Part shown: in pieces, positions 32,520-41,928 of the stretch | Numbering within the stretch: the first letter of the stretch is position 1 | How the letters are laid out: each line of letters begins with the position of its first letter | Assembly (NCBI RefSeq): GCF_030269605.1 | Contig: NZ_BSTQ01000012.1 | Location: 186,001-250,000 of the forward strand | Length of the DNA stretch: 64,000 bases | Direction of reading: 5' to 3' | From: Lentzea sp. NBRC 105346 | GTDB taxonomy: Bacteria > Actinomycetota > Actinomycetes > Mycobacteriales > Pseudonocardiaceae | Notes under the pieces: generated by a model | What the model was told of the DNA's origin: nothing | Seen by the model: only the letters and a program-made list of their open reading frames with translations | The model's database searches: none | Program-made: the position numbers and the translations under genes

Positions 32520-33250
32520 TGGACCTCTTCTCGTTGAGCGGTAAGACCGCACTGGTGACCGGCGCGCGCACGGGCATCGGTCGCGCCATCGCGGTCGGCC
32601 TCGCTTCCGCCGGTGCCAAGCTGATCCTGCTGGGGCGCGGCGACCTGTCGGACGTGTCGGACGCGGTGATCTCCACGGTTTCCGTTGATCTGGAGGACCC
32701 GTCGTCGATCGAGCCGGCGCTGGCTCCGGTGCTGGCGTCGCATCGGATCGACGTGCTGGTGAACAATGCGGGCACGATCGGGCGTGGTCCGGCGGCCGAG
32801 GTGTCGCTTCCGGACTGGCGGCGCGTGCTGTCGGTGAACCTCGACTCGGCGTTCGAGCTCTCGAAGCTCGTCGGCGGGCAGATGCTGGCCCAGGGCAGCG
32901 GCAAGATCGTGAACATCGCGTCCCTGTTGTCGTTCCAGGGCGGCATCAACGTGGCCGCGTACACGGCGTCGAAGCACGCGCTCGCGGGTCTGACCAAGGC
33001 GCTGGCCAACGAGTGGGCGTCGTCGAACGTGCAGGTCAACGCCATCGCGCCGGGCTACATCGCGACCAACAACACCGCGGTGCTGCAGGCGGACCCGGTC
33101 CGTGAGCCGCAGATCCGCACCCGCATCCCGGCCGGTCGCTGGGGCACGCCGGAGGACCTGGTCGGCGCCGCGGTCTTCCTGTCCTCGCGCGCGTCCGACT
33201 ACGTGACGGGGCACGTTCTCGTCGTCGACGGGGGTTGGATGGGGCGATGA
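32519..33250 (+). CDS. kduD: 2-dehydro-3-deoxy-D-gluconate 5-dehydrogenase (short-chain dehydrogenase)
   Basis: 243 aa from GTG 32519, whose G is the last base of the kduI stop. SDR fold: VTGARTGIGRAIA (cofactor), LVNNAGTIGR, catalytic Ser in IASLLSF and YTASK. Reduces the KduI product to 2-keto-3-deoxygluconate (KDG). No KDG kinase or aldolase is in the window, so the pathway must be completed elsewhere. Confidence 0.92.
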   Translation: MDLFSLSGKTALVTGARTGIGRAIAVGLASAGAKLILLGRGDLSDVSDAVISTVSVDLEDPSSIEPALAPVLASHRIDVLVNNAGTIGRGPAAEVSLPDWRRVLSVNLDSAFELSKLVGGQMLAQGSGKIVNIASLLSFQGGINVAAYTASKHALAGLTKALANEWASSNVQVNAIAPGYIATNNTAVLQADPVREPQIRTRIPAGRWGTPEDLVGAAVFLSSRASDYVTGHVLVVDGGWMGR

Positions 33251-34002
33251 CCGACACCGCCGTCGAGAAGACGCTGGCCGTGCTCGAGGCACTGGCCGAC
33301 CACTCGCGTATTACGGACATCGCGCGGGTGACCGGTCTGCCGAAGTCGACGGTCCACCGGTTGCTGCAGGCCATGGTGGACCGCGGCTTCGCCGTCGTGG
33401 GGTCGGAGGGCAACTATCTGGCAGGGCCGCGAGTGCTCGCGTTGGCCGGCAAGGTTCTTCGCCCGATCGACACCGTCGAACGCGCCCGCCCCGCGTTGCG
33501 GTCGTTGCAGCACGACACGGCGTGCACGGTCCACCTGGCCGTGCTCTTCGGCGACGAACTGGTGTATGTGGACAAGATCGAGGCCAACAAGCCGTACCGG
33601 ATGGCGTCGCGGCTGGGCATGGCACTGCCCTGTCACGGCACCGCGATCGGCAAGGCCGTGCTGGCCTCGTTGTCACCGGGCGAGCTCGACGCGTTGATCA
33701 CGCGCGTCGGGCTGCCCGGTCGCACCCCACGCACCATCACCTCGGCCAAGCGTTTGCGGGCTCAGCTGGCGCGCGTGCGGCGGTCGGGGTTCGCCCTGGA
33801 CGACGAGGAGAACGAGGTCGGCGTGCGCTGCGTCGGCGCCGCCATCCGCGACCACGCCGGTGTCGTGATCGGCGGGCTGTCCGCATCGTCGTTGGCGATG
33901 GAACACGGCATAGCCGAGCTGATCGCGCTGGGGCCGCGGGTAGTGCGGGCGGCGGCGGAGGTGTCGGCGGCCCTGGGCTTCAGCCCCGGTGCAAGGTCGT
34001 GA
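33247..34002 (+). CDS. IclR family regulator of the uronate genes (KdgR-like)
   Basis: 251 aa from ATG 33247, overlapping the kduD stop by 4 bp. N-terminal HTH (RITDIARVTGLPKSTVHRLLQAMVDRGF, residues 21-48) and an IclR effector domain (LPCHGTAIGKAVLASLSPGEL; GVRCVGAAIRDHAGVVIGGLSAS). Operon membership points to control of kduI-kduD and the divergent permease-GH88 unit, with KDG or a related keto-acid as probable effector. The last 23 bp overlap the convergent holB end. Confidence 0.9.
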   Translation: MTDTAVEKTLAVLEALADHSRITDIARVTGLPKSTVHRLLQAMVDRGFAVVGSEGNYLAGPRVLALAGKVLRPIDTVERARPALRSLQHDTACTVHLAVLFGDELVYVDKIEANKPYRMASRLGMALPCHGTAIGKAVLASLSPGELDALITRVGLPGRTPRTITSAKRLRAQLARVRRSGFALDDEENEVGVRCVGAAIRDHAGVVIGGLSASSLAMEHGIAELIALGPRVVRAAAEVSAALGFSPGARS

Positions 34003-35176
34003 CCATCGCCTCGATCGCGATGCGCGGCTTCACGTTCAGGTCGATCGCCTCGCGGCACGCCAGCACGGCCTCGAGGCGCCGCAGGATCGACTCGCTGGAC
34101 CACTGGGCGGCGGCCGTCTTCGAGTCGGCCGCGCGGTCCGGGTGGTTCAGCGACGCCTCGGAGCCGGTCTTCGTGACCAGCGCGTCGCGGTAGAACCCGG
34201 CGAGGTCGACCAGCGCCAGGTCCAGCGAGTCGCGCTGGGTTCTCGTGGCTCGCGACTTCTGCCGCTTCTCCAGGTCCTTGATCGCGCCTTTGGCGCCCCT
34301 CGTCGCGGCCGCGGTGCCCTTGCCGGTGCCGCCCGCGCCCATCGCGGTCTCCAGCGCGGCGCGCTCCTCTTCGTTGCGCGCCTCGTTCGCCGTGAGGGCG
34401 TCCTCCTCGGCGGCCTTGATCAGCTCGTCGGCGCAGGTGAACACGTCCGCCGGTCGCCTGAGCGCGAGCGGGATCTTGAGGACGGCCTCACGCCTGTTCC
34501 GTGCTTCCTCGTCGTTCGCGAGTCGTCTCGCGCGCCCGACGTGCCCCCCGCACACGCTTGCGGCCCAGGCCGCCATCTCCGGGGCGACCTGGTCGATCTG
34601 CTCCAGGGCTTCGGCGATCGCCTTCGGGCGCGGCGAGCCGAGTGGCACCAGGCGGCAGCGGGACCGGATGGTGACCGACACGTCGTCCGGGTGGTCGGAC
34701 GGCGCGCACAGCAGGAAGACCGTGCGGTCCGGCGGCTCTTCGACCGCCTTGAGCAGCGCGTTCGCCGCGCCTTCGGTGAGGCGGTCGGCGTCCTCGATGA
34801 TCACGACCTGCCAGCGGCCGCCGGTCGGGCGGCGGGCCGCGGTCTGCACCAGTGCGCGCATCTCGGCGACCGAGATCGACAGCCCTTCGGGGACGACTAC
34901 GCGCACGTCGGCGTGGGTGCCGTGCAGGGCCGTGCGGCAACCCGTGCAGTGGCCGCAGCCGGGGCGGTCGTCCGTCACCGTGCACTGCAGGGCACCTGCG
35001 AACGCTCGGGCCGTGGACGAGCGGCCAGAACCGGGTGGGCCGGTGAAGAGCCATGCGTGCGTCATCGCGCCTGGGGCCGGTGACCCGCCGGCGACGATGC
35101 TCGCGGCGGCTTCGGCGGCGGCGCTCAGCGTGGCGACGGCCTCGGGTTGGCCGACGACCTCGGTCCAGACGCTCAT
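33980..35176 (-). CDS. holB: DNA polymerase III subunit delta'
   Basis: 398 aa from ATG 35176. Clamp-loader AAA+ subunit. FTGPPGSGRSSTARAFAGAL holds a Walker A in which the usual Lys is Arg, as expected for the non-hydrolysing delta' subunit. The zinc module CTVTDDRPGCGHCTGCRTAL and VVIIEDADRLTEGAANALLKAVEEPP (Walker B and sensor region) follow. Located next to the MFS-Tmk fusion, matching the classical tmk-holB order. Confidence 0.92.
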   Translation of the reverse strand: MSVWTEVVGQPEAVATLSAAAEAAASIVAGGSPAPGAMTHAWLFTGPPGSGRSSTARAFAGALQCTVTDDRPGCGHCTGCRTALHGTHADVRVVVPEGLSISVAEMRALVQTAARRPTGGRWQVVIIEDADRLTEGAANALLKAVEEPPDRTVFLLCAPSDHPDDVSVTIRSRCRLVPLGSPRPKAIAEALEQIDQVAPEMAAWAASVCGGHVGRARRLANDEEARNRREAVLKIPLALRRPADVFTCADELIKAAEEDALTANEARNEEERAALETAMGAGGTGKGTAAATRGAKGAIKDLEKRQKSRATRTQRDSLDLALVDLAGFYRDALVTKTGSEASLNHPDRAADSKTAAAQWSSESILRRLEAVLACREAIDLNVKPRIAIEAMVTTLHRG

Positions 35177-35195
35177 GGCCTCATCTTGCCGAACC

Positions 35196-37172
35196 TCAGA
35201 CGGAGACCTGCGACCCGACCCGCTTACGGTTGGCCAGCAGCGGCAACACCGCCGACCGCACCCGCTCAGCCACCGCGTCCGGATCCCCGTCGGCATCCAC
35301 GACCACGTACCGATCCGGATCCGCAGCAGCCATCTCCGACAGCAACCGCTGCACCCGCCAGTGGTGCTCGACCCCGCTGAAGCCTCGCTCCTCGGCGGCC
35401 GGAGCCCGATCCAGCAACACGGTCAGGTCAGGCCGCAATCGACCGGTAGCCCAGTCGACCAACCCCTCGAGCTCGGTGTGCTCAAGACTCCCGACCGCAC
35501 TGAAGTGCGCCATCGGACTGTCGACGTACCGCTCCATCACAACGAGCGACCCGGCGTCGAGCGCCGGCCGAACCTGACGTTCCACGACGTCGGCCCGAAC
35601 AGCCGCGGCGACCAGAGCCTGAGCCCGCACGCCGGCCAGTTCGGCGGACGACAGAACGTTGCGCAGGCGGCGTTCGTCCAACTCCGGATCGGCGGCCAGC
35701 AGGACCTCGAGGCCGTCGGCGCGCATCGCGGCGGCGAGGCGGCGGGCCTGGACCGAGGTGTCCTCCCGCGTGTCGCCCTCGATCGCGATCAGCATGCCCT
35801 TGGTGTGGGCGCGGCCGCGCAAAGCGGCGAACAGCGAGGACAGGACGCGCTCCTCCCGGCGGTCGTCCATCTGCCGGTAGGCGACCAGGCCGAGCAGGAT
35901 CGCGATCACCGCGCCGAAGAGCAGCACCGGGCGGGTCGCGTCGACCTCCATCGGGTGGCCGAACACGCTGATCTGCCGCCGGTTGATCAGCGACACGAGC
36001 AGCGGCGCGCCCGCCGAGGCGCCGAACAGCACGATCTTGAGCAGGGACTGGATCAGGGCGACCGTGCGGCCGCGCATGGCGTCCTCGACCTGCGAGCCGA
36101 CGATCGTCAGGCCCGTCAGGAACGCGACGCCGGCGCACGCGCCGACCAAAGCCACGGTCAGCAGCGCGACCCACAGGTGCGGCGCGAACGCGACCAGCAC
36201 CAGCGTCACGCCGGCGAGCACTATAGTCACGCCGAACAGGCGGTTGTACGCCAGGCGCCGGGCGAGTTTGGGGGCGCCGGCCATGCCGACCGCGAGGCCG
36301 ACGAACACGGCGACGAAGAGCAGGCCGAACGTGGAGGCGCCGCCGAGCAGCGACTCGGCGTAGAGCTTCGCCGTGCTGATCACGACACCCGCCGCGGCGA
36401 ACGCGCCGATCATGCCGATCACCAGGCCGCGCACCAGCGGGGTGTGGGCGGCGAACCGGAGGCCTTCGCGCAGCATCGCGACGAAGCCCGGCGAGCCCGC
36501 GTCCTGCTGCTTCTTGCGGGGCGACGACACTCGGCCGGAGAGCTCGGGCAGGCGGGTCGCGACCAGCACCGCGGACGTGAAGTACAGCAGACCGTTGATC
36601 ACCACGGCGATCGTGGCGATGTTGAACTCGGCGTTGTCACCCTGCAGGTTCAGGTAGCCGGGGATGCCGGAGACCAGCGAGTACAGGCCGAAGCCGCTGA
36701 TCGTGGAGATGCCGTAGGTCATCACCAGGCCGAGCTGGTTCGCCGACTCCACCTGGTCCGGGCGGCGCAGCAGGTTCGGGACCGCCGACTCCTTGGCCGG
36801 GATCCACAGCATCGCGCAGCAGCCGACCATGAAGTTCGCGATGAACAGCCACCACGTCGTGCCGACCAGCGCGATCGAGATGAACAGGCCGCCGCGGGCG
36901 ATGTCGCAGAGCACCATCACCTTGCGGCGGTCGAACTTGTCCGCGAGCACACCGCCGAGCGGCGCGAAGAGGATTCCGGGCAGCAGCTGCGTCAGCACCA
37001 CGAGGCTCAACGCGAAGCTCTGCCACTGGTAGCTGTCCGTGAGCTCCGAGACCAGACCGGTCAACGCGAGCAGCGACAGCCAGTCGCCGACGCTGCACAG
37101 GTAGGTGACGAGCCACAGCCTGCGGAAAGGCCGGATCGCGAGAACGCTGCGCAGCCGGTGGACCGTGGACAC
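35196..37172 (-). CDS. MFS transporter fused to a degenerate thymidylate kinase domain
   Basis: 658 aa from GTG 37172. Residues about 1-430 are a 12-helix MFS module (FRRLWLVTYLCSVGDWLSLLALTGL; LGGVLADKFDRRKVMVLCDI). Residues about 445-658 align with dTMP kinase, a fusion known in actinomycetes. But the P-loop expected in LIAIEG-DGAGKTT is here LIAIEGDTREDTSVQ, with no Lys-Thr/Ser, and the DR(Y/F) nucleotide-binding motif reads ERYVDSPMAHF. Phosphate binding therefore looks lost, so dTMP kinase activity is doubtful. A separate functional tmk would then be required elsewhere. Confidence 0.85.
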   Translation of the reverse strand: MSTVHRLRSVLAIRPFRRLWLVTYLCSVGDWLSLLALTGLVSELTDSYQWQSFALSLVVLTQLLPGILFAPLGGVLADKFDRRKVMVLCDIARGGLFISIALVGTTWWLFIANFMVGCCAMLWIPAKESAVPNLLRRPDQVESANQLGLVMTYGISTISGFGLYSLVSGIPGYLNLQGDNAEFNIATIAVVINGLLYFTSAVLVATRLPELSGRVSSPRKKQQDAGSPGFVAMLREGLRFAAHTPLVRGLVIGMIGAFAAAGVVISTAKLYAESLLGGASTFGLLFVAVFVGLAVGMAGAPKLARRLAYNRLFGVTIVLAGVTLVLVAFAPHLWVALLTVALVGACAGVAFLTGLTIVGSQVEDAMRGRTVALIQSLLKIVLFGASAGAPLLVSLINRRQISVFGHPMEVDATRPVLLFGAVIAILLGLVAYRQMDDRREERVLSSLFAALRGRAHTKGMLIAIEGDTREDTSVQARRLAAAMRADGLEVLLAADPELDERRLRNVLSSAELAGVRAQALVAAAVRADVVERQVRPALDAGSLVVMERYVDSPMAHFSAVGSLEHTELEGLVDWATGRLRPDLTVLLDRAPAAEERGFSGVEHHWRVQRLLSEMAAADPDRYVVVDADGDPDAVAERVRSAVLPLLANRKRVGSQVSV

Positions 37173-37302
37173 GCTCGACTCGGCGGGCCGATTCCGGCCA
37201 GCCTCCTGCGCACCTGTGTCCGCGTCCTGGATGACGTCACTCCTTGCGTGCCCCGACTCTTCGGCTCAGCGTAACCGGACGGTCGGACCGAGATTGGCCG
37301 AG

Positions 37303-37716
37303 TCAGCTGAAGAGTGCCCCAAGAAAAGCGATCACACCCGCGGCCAGCCCGCCGAACACCAGCAAGATGATCAAGCAACCGATGAACGTCGCCACGCCGC
37401 TGGTCTGTTGTTGCTGCTGCTGGGCCTGCTGCGGAGCGGGTGGCACGACCGCCGGCATCGCGGGCGGAACGTGCGGGCGCTGCGGCGGCCGCGGCTTCTG
37501 TCTGGGACGCGCCGCGTGCCGTTGCTCACGCGCCATCTGCTCCGCGATCGCCTGCCGCATCTGCTCGGTCGGCTGCGGAGGCTGTGGCGGCCTGGCGATC
37601 TTCGGGAGGGGCCGTGCGACGAAGGTGTCCGCCGCGATCAGCCCGGCCAGCGGGTCGGGAAAGACGCGAGGTGGCGGCGGCGCCTGCGTTCCGTCAGGTC
37701 CAAAATCCACCGCCAC
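37303..37716 (-). CDS. small proline-rich membrane protein behind topA
   Basis: 137 aa from GTG 37716, 10 bp after the topA stop and so probably co-transcribed. The body is proline/arginine/glutamine-rich (KIARPPQPPQPTEQMRQAIA, QQAQQQQQQ), followed by one C-terminal helix, VATFIGCLIILLVFGGLAAGVIAFLGALF. Probably tail-anchored. No family recognised. Confidence 0.6.
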   Translation of the reverse strand: MAVDFGPDGTQAPPPPRVFPDPLAGLIAADTFVARPLPKIARPPQPPQPTEQMRQAIAEQMAREQRHAARPRQKPRPPQRPHVPPAMPAVVPPAPQQAQQQQQQTSGVATFIGCLIILLVFGGLAAGVIAFLGALFS

Positions 37717-37726
37717 CCCCGAAAGG

Positions 37727-40483
37727 TCAGCTCTTGCTCGCGGCCTTCTTCGGCGCCGCCTTCTTAGCTGCCGTGCTCTTCGTGGCAGCCTTCTTGGCCG
37801 GAGCCTTCTTCTTGACCGGTCCCTTGGCGCGCTTCTCGGCCAGCAGCTCCGCCGCGCGCTCATCGGTGATGGTCTCGACGCTGTCCGTCTTGCGCAACGA
37901 CGCGTTCGCCTCGCCGTCGGTGACGTACGGGCCGAACCGGCCGTCCTTGATCACCATCGGCTTGCCGGACACCGGGTCGTTGCCCAGCTCGCGCAGCGGC
38001 GGGGCGGCCGCGGCGGACCGGCCGCGCTTCTTCGGCTCGGCGTAGATCTTCAGCGCCTCTTCGAGCGTGACGGTGAAGATCTGCGACTCGTCGACGAGCG
38101 ACCGGGAGTCCGTGCCCTTCTTCAGGTACGGGCCGTACCGGCCGTTCTGCGCGGTGATCTCGGCACCGGTCTCCGGGTCCTTGCCGACGACGCGCGGCAG
38201 CGACAACAGCTTCAGCGCGTCGTCGAGCGTCACCGTGTCCAGCGACATCGACTTGAACAGCGAGCCGGTCCGCGGCTTCGGCGCCTTCTTGCCGTTGTCC
38301 GACTCGGGCAGCACCTCGGTGACGTACGGCCCGAAGCGGCCTTCCTTGGCCACGATCTCGTTGCCGGACACCGGGTCCGTGCCAAGCGAACGGCCTTCCT
38401 GCGGCGTCGCGAACAGCTTCTCCGCGATCTCCGCGGTCAGCTCGTCCGGCGGCAGGTCCTCGGGCAGGTTCGCGCGCTGCGCCGCGCCGTCGACCTCGCG
38501 CTCCAGGTACGGCCCGAAGCGACCCACCCGGACGACGACCGTACGACCTTCGGCGTCACTGAACAGGGGGATGGAGTTGATCTCCCGCGGGTCGATGTCC
38601 TCGACACCCGAGCCGACCAGCTTCTTCAGGCCGCCGGACCGGCCGACCGAACCGTCCGGGCCGACGCTGCCGCCGAAGTAGAAGCCGCTCAGCCACGCCG
38701 TGCGCTGCTGGCGACCGGCGGCGATGCCGTCGAGCTCGTCCTCGAGCGCGGCGGTGAAGTCGTAGTCGACGAGCCGGCCGAAGTGGTTCTCCAGCAACCC
38801 GACCACGGCGAACGCGACCCAGGAGGGCACCAGCGCGGCGCCCTTCTTCCACACGTAGCCGCGGTCCTGGATGGTGCTGATGATCGACGAGTAGGTGGAC
38901 GGACGGCCGATGCCGAGCTCCTCCATCGTCTTGATCAGGCTCGGCTCGGTGAAGCGCGACGGCGGGCTGGTCGAGTGGCCGTCCGCGGTCAGCTCGACCG
39001 GCGTGATCGCCTGGTCCTTGACCAGCTGCGGCAGTCGCGACTCGGCGTCGTCCGACTCGCCGCCCGCCTCGGCGTCGACGGTCTCGACGTAGGCCTTGAG
39101 GAAGCCCGCGAACGTGATCGTGCGGCCGGAGGCGGAGAACGTGCACTCCTGGCCGGTCGCGGCCGTGCCGGAGATGCGGACGCTGGTCGTGTTGCCGCGC
39201 GCGTCGGCCATCTGGGAGGCGATCGTGCGCTGCCAGATCATCTCGTAGAGCTTGAACTCGTCCGAGTCGAGCTCACCGGCGACCTGGCCGGGCGTGCGGA
39301 AGCTCTCTCCCGCCGGCCTGATCGCCTCGTGGGCCTCCTGCGCGTTCTTGACCTTGCGCGTGTACTGGCGCGGCTCCTTCGCCACGTACTGGGCGCCGTA
39401 GAGCTGCGTCGCCTGCGAGCGCGCGGCGTTGATCGCCGTCTCCGACAGCGTGGTGCTGTCGGTACGCATGTAGGTGATGTAGCCGTTCTCGTACAGCTTC
39501 TGCGCAGTGCGCATCGTGCGGTCCGCGGAGAACCGCAGCTTGCGGCCCGCCTCCTGCTGCAGCGTCGAGGTCATGAACGGCGCGTACGGCTTGCGCGTGT
39601 ACGGCTTCTCCTCGACCGACGTGACGCGCATGCCGACGTTCTCCAGGCCGGCCGCGAGGGCGCGGGCCTGGGTCTCGTCGAGAACGGTGACGTCGGAGTT
39701 CTTCAGGCGGCCGTCGGAACCGAAGTCGCGGCCGGTCGCGAGGCGCGTGCCGTCGACGGCCACGAGCCGCGCGCCGAACTGCCGTGGCGAGGCGTCCGCG
39801 CCAGCGTCCATCGTGGCGGAGATGTCCCAGTAGCTCGCCGAGACGAACTTCATCCGCTCGCGTTCGCGCTCGACGACGAGCCTGGTCGCCACGGACTGCA
39901 CGCGGCCCGCCGAGAGCTTCGGCATGACCTTCTTCCACAGCACGGGGCTGACCTCGTAGCCGTAGAGGCGGTCCAGGATGCGCCGGGTCTCCTGGGCGTC
40001 GACCAGGTCCTGGTCGAGGTCGCGCGGGTTCGCGGCGGCGGCCTGGATCGCGGACTCGGTGATCTCGTGGAAGACCATCCGGCGGACCGGGATCTTCGGC
40101 TTGAGCGTCTCGAGGAGGTGCCACGCGATGGCCTCACCCTCGCGGTCACCGTCTGTCGCGAGGTAGAGCTCGTCGACGTCCTTCAACGCTTCCTTGAGCT
40201 CGGTGACCAGCGACTTCTTGTCCGCGCTCACCACGTACAGCGGCTCGAAGTCGTGGTCGACGTCCACGCCGAGCCGGGCCCAGGCCTGTCCCTTGAACTT
40301 GGCGGGCACGTCCGCAGCGCCGCGCGGCAGGTCCCGGATGTGTCCCCTGGAGGACTCCACGACGAAGTCAGCGCCGAGGTACGAGGCGATCTTGCGCGCC
40401 TTCGTCGGGGACTCGACGATCACGAGCCGTCGATTGCCGCCCGTTCCTCCGCTGCTCTTTCTCGTCCGTGTCGATCCAGCCAC
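37727..40483 (-). CDS. topA: DNA topoisomerase I
   Basis: 918 aa from GTG 40483; a longer start would add 16 non-conserved residues. Relaxes negative supercoils. Toprim domain RRLVIVESPTKARKIASYLG and ATDGDREGEAIAWHLLE; catalytic Tyr in YITYMRTDST; VGRFGPYLER-type repeats in the C-terminal TopA_C domains; a Lys/Ala-rich tail (KKKAPAKKAATKSTAAKK) typical of actinobacteria. No zinc fingers, as in Mycobacterium. Confidence 0.97.
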   Translation of the reverse strand: MAGSTRTRKSSGGTGGNRRLVIVESPTKARKIASYLGADFVVESSRGHIRDLPRGAADVPAKFKGQAWARLGVDVDHDFEPLYVVSADKKSLVTELKEALKDVDELYLATDGDREGEAIAWHLLETLKPKIPVRRMVFHEITESAIQAAAANPRDLDQDLVDAQETRRILDRLYGYEVSPVLWKKVMPKLSAGRVQSVATRLVVERERERMKFVSASYWDISATMDAGADASPRQFGARLVAVDGTRLATGRDFGSDGRLKNSDVTVLDETQARALAAGLENVGMRVTSVEEKPYTRKPYAPFMTSTLQQEAGRKLRFSADRTMRTAQKLYENGYITYMRTDSTTLSETAINAARSQATQLYGAQYVAKEPRQYTRKVKNAQEAHEAIRPAGESFRTPGQVAGELDSDEFKLYEMIWQRTIASQMADARGNTTSVRISGTAATGQECTFSASGRTITFAGFLKAYVETVDAEAGGESDDAESRLPQLVKDQAITPVELTADGHSTSPPSRFTEPSLIKTMEELGIGRPSTYSSIISTIQDRGYVWKKGAALVPSWVAFAVVGLLENHFGRLVDYDFTAALEDELDGIAAGRQQRTAWLSGFYFGGSVGPDGSVGRSGGLKKLVGSGVEDIDPREINSIPLFSDAEGRTVVVRVGRFGPYLEREVDGAAQRANLPEDLPPDELTAEIAEKLFATPQEGRSLGTDPVSGNEIVAKEGRFGPYVTEVLPESDNGKKAPKPRTGSLFKSMSLDTVTLDDALKLLSLPRVVGKDPETGAEITAQNGRYGPYLKKGTDSRSLVDESQIFTVTLEEALKIYAEPKKRGRSAAAAPPLRELGNDPVSGKPMVIKDGRFGPYVTDGEANASLRKTDSVETITDERAAELLAEKRAKGPVKKKAPAKKAATKSTAAKKAAPKKAASKS

Positions 40484-40588
40484 GCTGTCCCGCTCTCTTC
40501 CAAACCCGATCTCAGACCCGCCAGTGTGCACTGTCCGCGGCGCACCCTACGACGAGACAGAGTGACACAACCTTGCCTGAACGCCTGT

Positions 40589-41158
40589 CTAGGCCGCCGG
40601 CCAGGTGCGCTCCGCCACCCCGCGCGGCGGACGTCCGACCAGCTCAGCCAGCCGCGCGAGCCTTCGCCTCCCGGTTACCCGCAACGCGGGCGCGTCCACC
40701 AGGGTGCACGGCAGACCTGAGGCGAGCAGCGCATTTTTCAGCGGCTCGTGTGTCCCAGGCGCGTCCGGATCCAGTCCCAGCAGGTAGGCGGACTCCACCC
40801 AGTGCCCGGACGCGAGTGCCCAAACGCGCAGTATCGCCCCGTCAAGGGTGAAATCACGAGGAACGACCTTCGTGGTGCCATCCAGCCAGCGGGCGGCCAG
40901 ACCGGTGAGATCGGTGCGAAACGGCGTGCGCACGATCCGTGAACCATCCTCTGACATGCAGATTTCCGACGTCACGCCGCGTTCGGCGCAGACCTGCCGC
41001 AGCGGTGCCGCACGCCACTCGTCGCGCAGCGCGACCGAGACGCGGGCCGCCGTGCCGCGCGCGAAACCCATCGCCTGACCCGGCCCGCACAGCAGGCCGG
41101 CGAGGTCGGCCACACCCGGAGTGCGCGCCTCGGCCGAGAAGAAGGACAGCTGCCCCAC
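40589..41158 (-). CDS. conserved hypothetical protein next to topA
   Basis: 189 aa. In Mycobacterium a conserved hypothetical (Rv3647c) has the same position relative to topA; orthology is inferred from place and size. Visible features: SFFSAEARTPGVADLAGLLCGPG near the start, RIVRTPFRTDLTGLAARW, and a C-terminal LLASGLPCTLVDAPALRVTGRRRLARLAELVG. No signal or membrane segment; a role in DNA metabolism would be speculation. Confidence 0.7.
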   Translation of the reverse strand: MGQLSFFSAEARTPGVADLAGLLCGPGQAMGFARGTAARVSVALRDEWRAAPLRQVCAERGVTSEICMSEDGSRIVRTPFRTDLTGLAARWLDGTTKVVPRDFTLDGAILRVWALASGHWVESAYLLGLDPDAPGTHEPLKNALLASGLPCTLVDAPALRVTGRRRLARLAELVGRPPRGVAERTWPAA

Positions 41159-41221
41159 GGCGCACAGGGTAGAACAGACGTTCGATCGGAGCCAGTGGCC
41201 GCGTGATCCAACCGTTACGGG

Positions 41222-41278
41222 GTGTCGTGAAGGGCACCCTCACGGCGTTAAGTGTCGTGAGGGTGCCCTTCACGGCAC
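41222..41278. terminator. long imperfect palindrome after the lipoprotein gene
   Basis: 27-bp arms 41222-41248 and 41252-41278 (core GTGAAGGGCACCCTCAC) with few mismatches. It abuts the stop of the minus-strand lipoprotein gene, so it is a likely terminator. Similar in style to the palindrome at 19916-19966. Confidence 0.7.
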
Positions 41279-41869
41279 TCAGGAGGTGGGCGCCGACGAC
41301 GTCGTGTCGGTCTTGTTCAGCTCCTGGCAGTTCTTCGCCTTCTTCTCCGCCTCGGCGAGGTTGGACTGGACGAAGGTGTCCTGGAAGTCCGTGCCGACCT
41401 TGGCGAACTCGCTGAGCTGCGTACCGACCTTGGAGAACGCCTCGGCGATGGCCGCCGGGTCGTTCGGGTCGGCGGCGTCGATGGCCTTCTTGGCGTCGTC
41501 CAGCGCGGTCTTGATCTTGCCGAAGACCTCGGTCGCGGAGTTGACCAGCTTCTCCGAGTCCGGGTGCGGACCGTTCTTGAGGCCTTCGAGCTCCTTGATC
41601 GACTTGTCGACGGAGGCCGAGCCGTTGCCGAGCCACTCCGAGAAGCCCGTCTTGAGCTTCGCCGGGTCGGACATGTCGAGCTGCGGCTCGGTCGACAGCG
41701 ACTTCACCGCGTTGAGGCTCGCGCTGCACACCTTGTCGACCCAGGCGACGTTCGCGTCGTCACTGCCGGAGCTGGAACTGGAGCCGGAGCCGCTGCCGCC
41801 ACCGCTGCAGCCGGTGACGGCGAGAGCCGCCGCGGCCAGCACCACAGCGATCTTGAGGCGGTTCTTCAT
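41279..41869 (-). CDS. lipoprotein, unknown, paralogue of the next gene
   Basis: 196 aa from ATG 41869 (GGGGAG 5 bp upstream). Lipobox LAVTGC near residue 20, then a Gly/Ser linker and a helical domain: VAWVDKVCSASLNAVKSLS at about 40-58, with a second Cys near the end (KKAKNCQEL) that could pair with the first. The pattern (D-K-V-C ... C-Q-E) is shared with the neighbouring lipoprotein, so these are tandem duplicates. Function unknown; likely on the outer face of the membrane. Confidence 0.75.
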   Translation of the reverse strand: MKNRLKIAVVLAAAALAVTGCSGGGSGSGSSSSSGSDDANVAWVDKVCSASLNAVKSLSTEPQLDMSDPAKLKTGFSEWLGNGSASVDKSIKELEGLKNGPHPDSEKLVNSATEVFGKIKTALDDAKKAIDAADPNDPAAIAEAFSKVGTQLSEFAKVGTDFQDTFVQSNLAEAEKKAKNCQELNKTDTTSSAPTS

Positions 41870-41928
41870 GTGCACTCCCCACGGGGGGTTGGGGGCTGAA
41901 GGACGGGGGCGGACCTTACCCGGCTACG

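Noticed and set aside
37244..40720. Very long plus-strand open frame (over 1,100 codons) opposite topA
   Set aside because: Composition is Arg/Asp/Val/Leu-rich with no motifs; it mirrors the third-position GC bias of topA, whose own frame contains all catalytic motifs.
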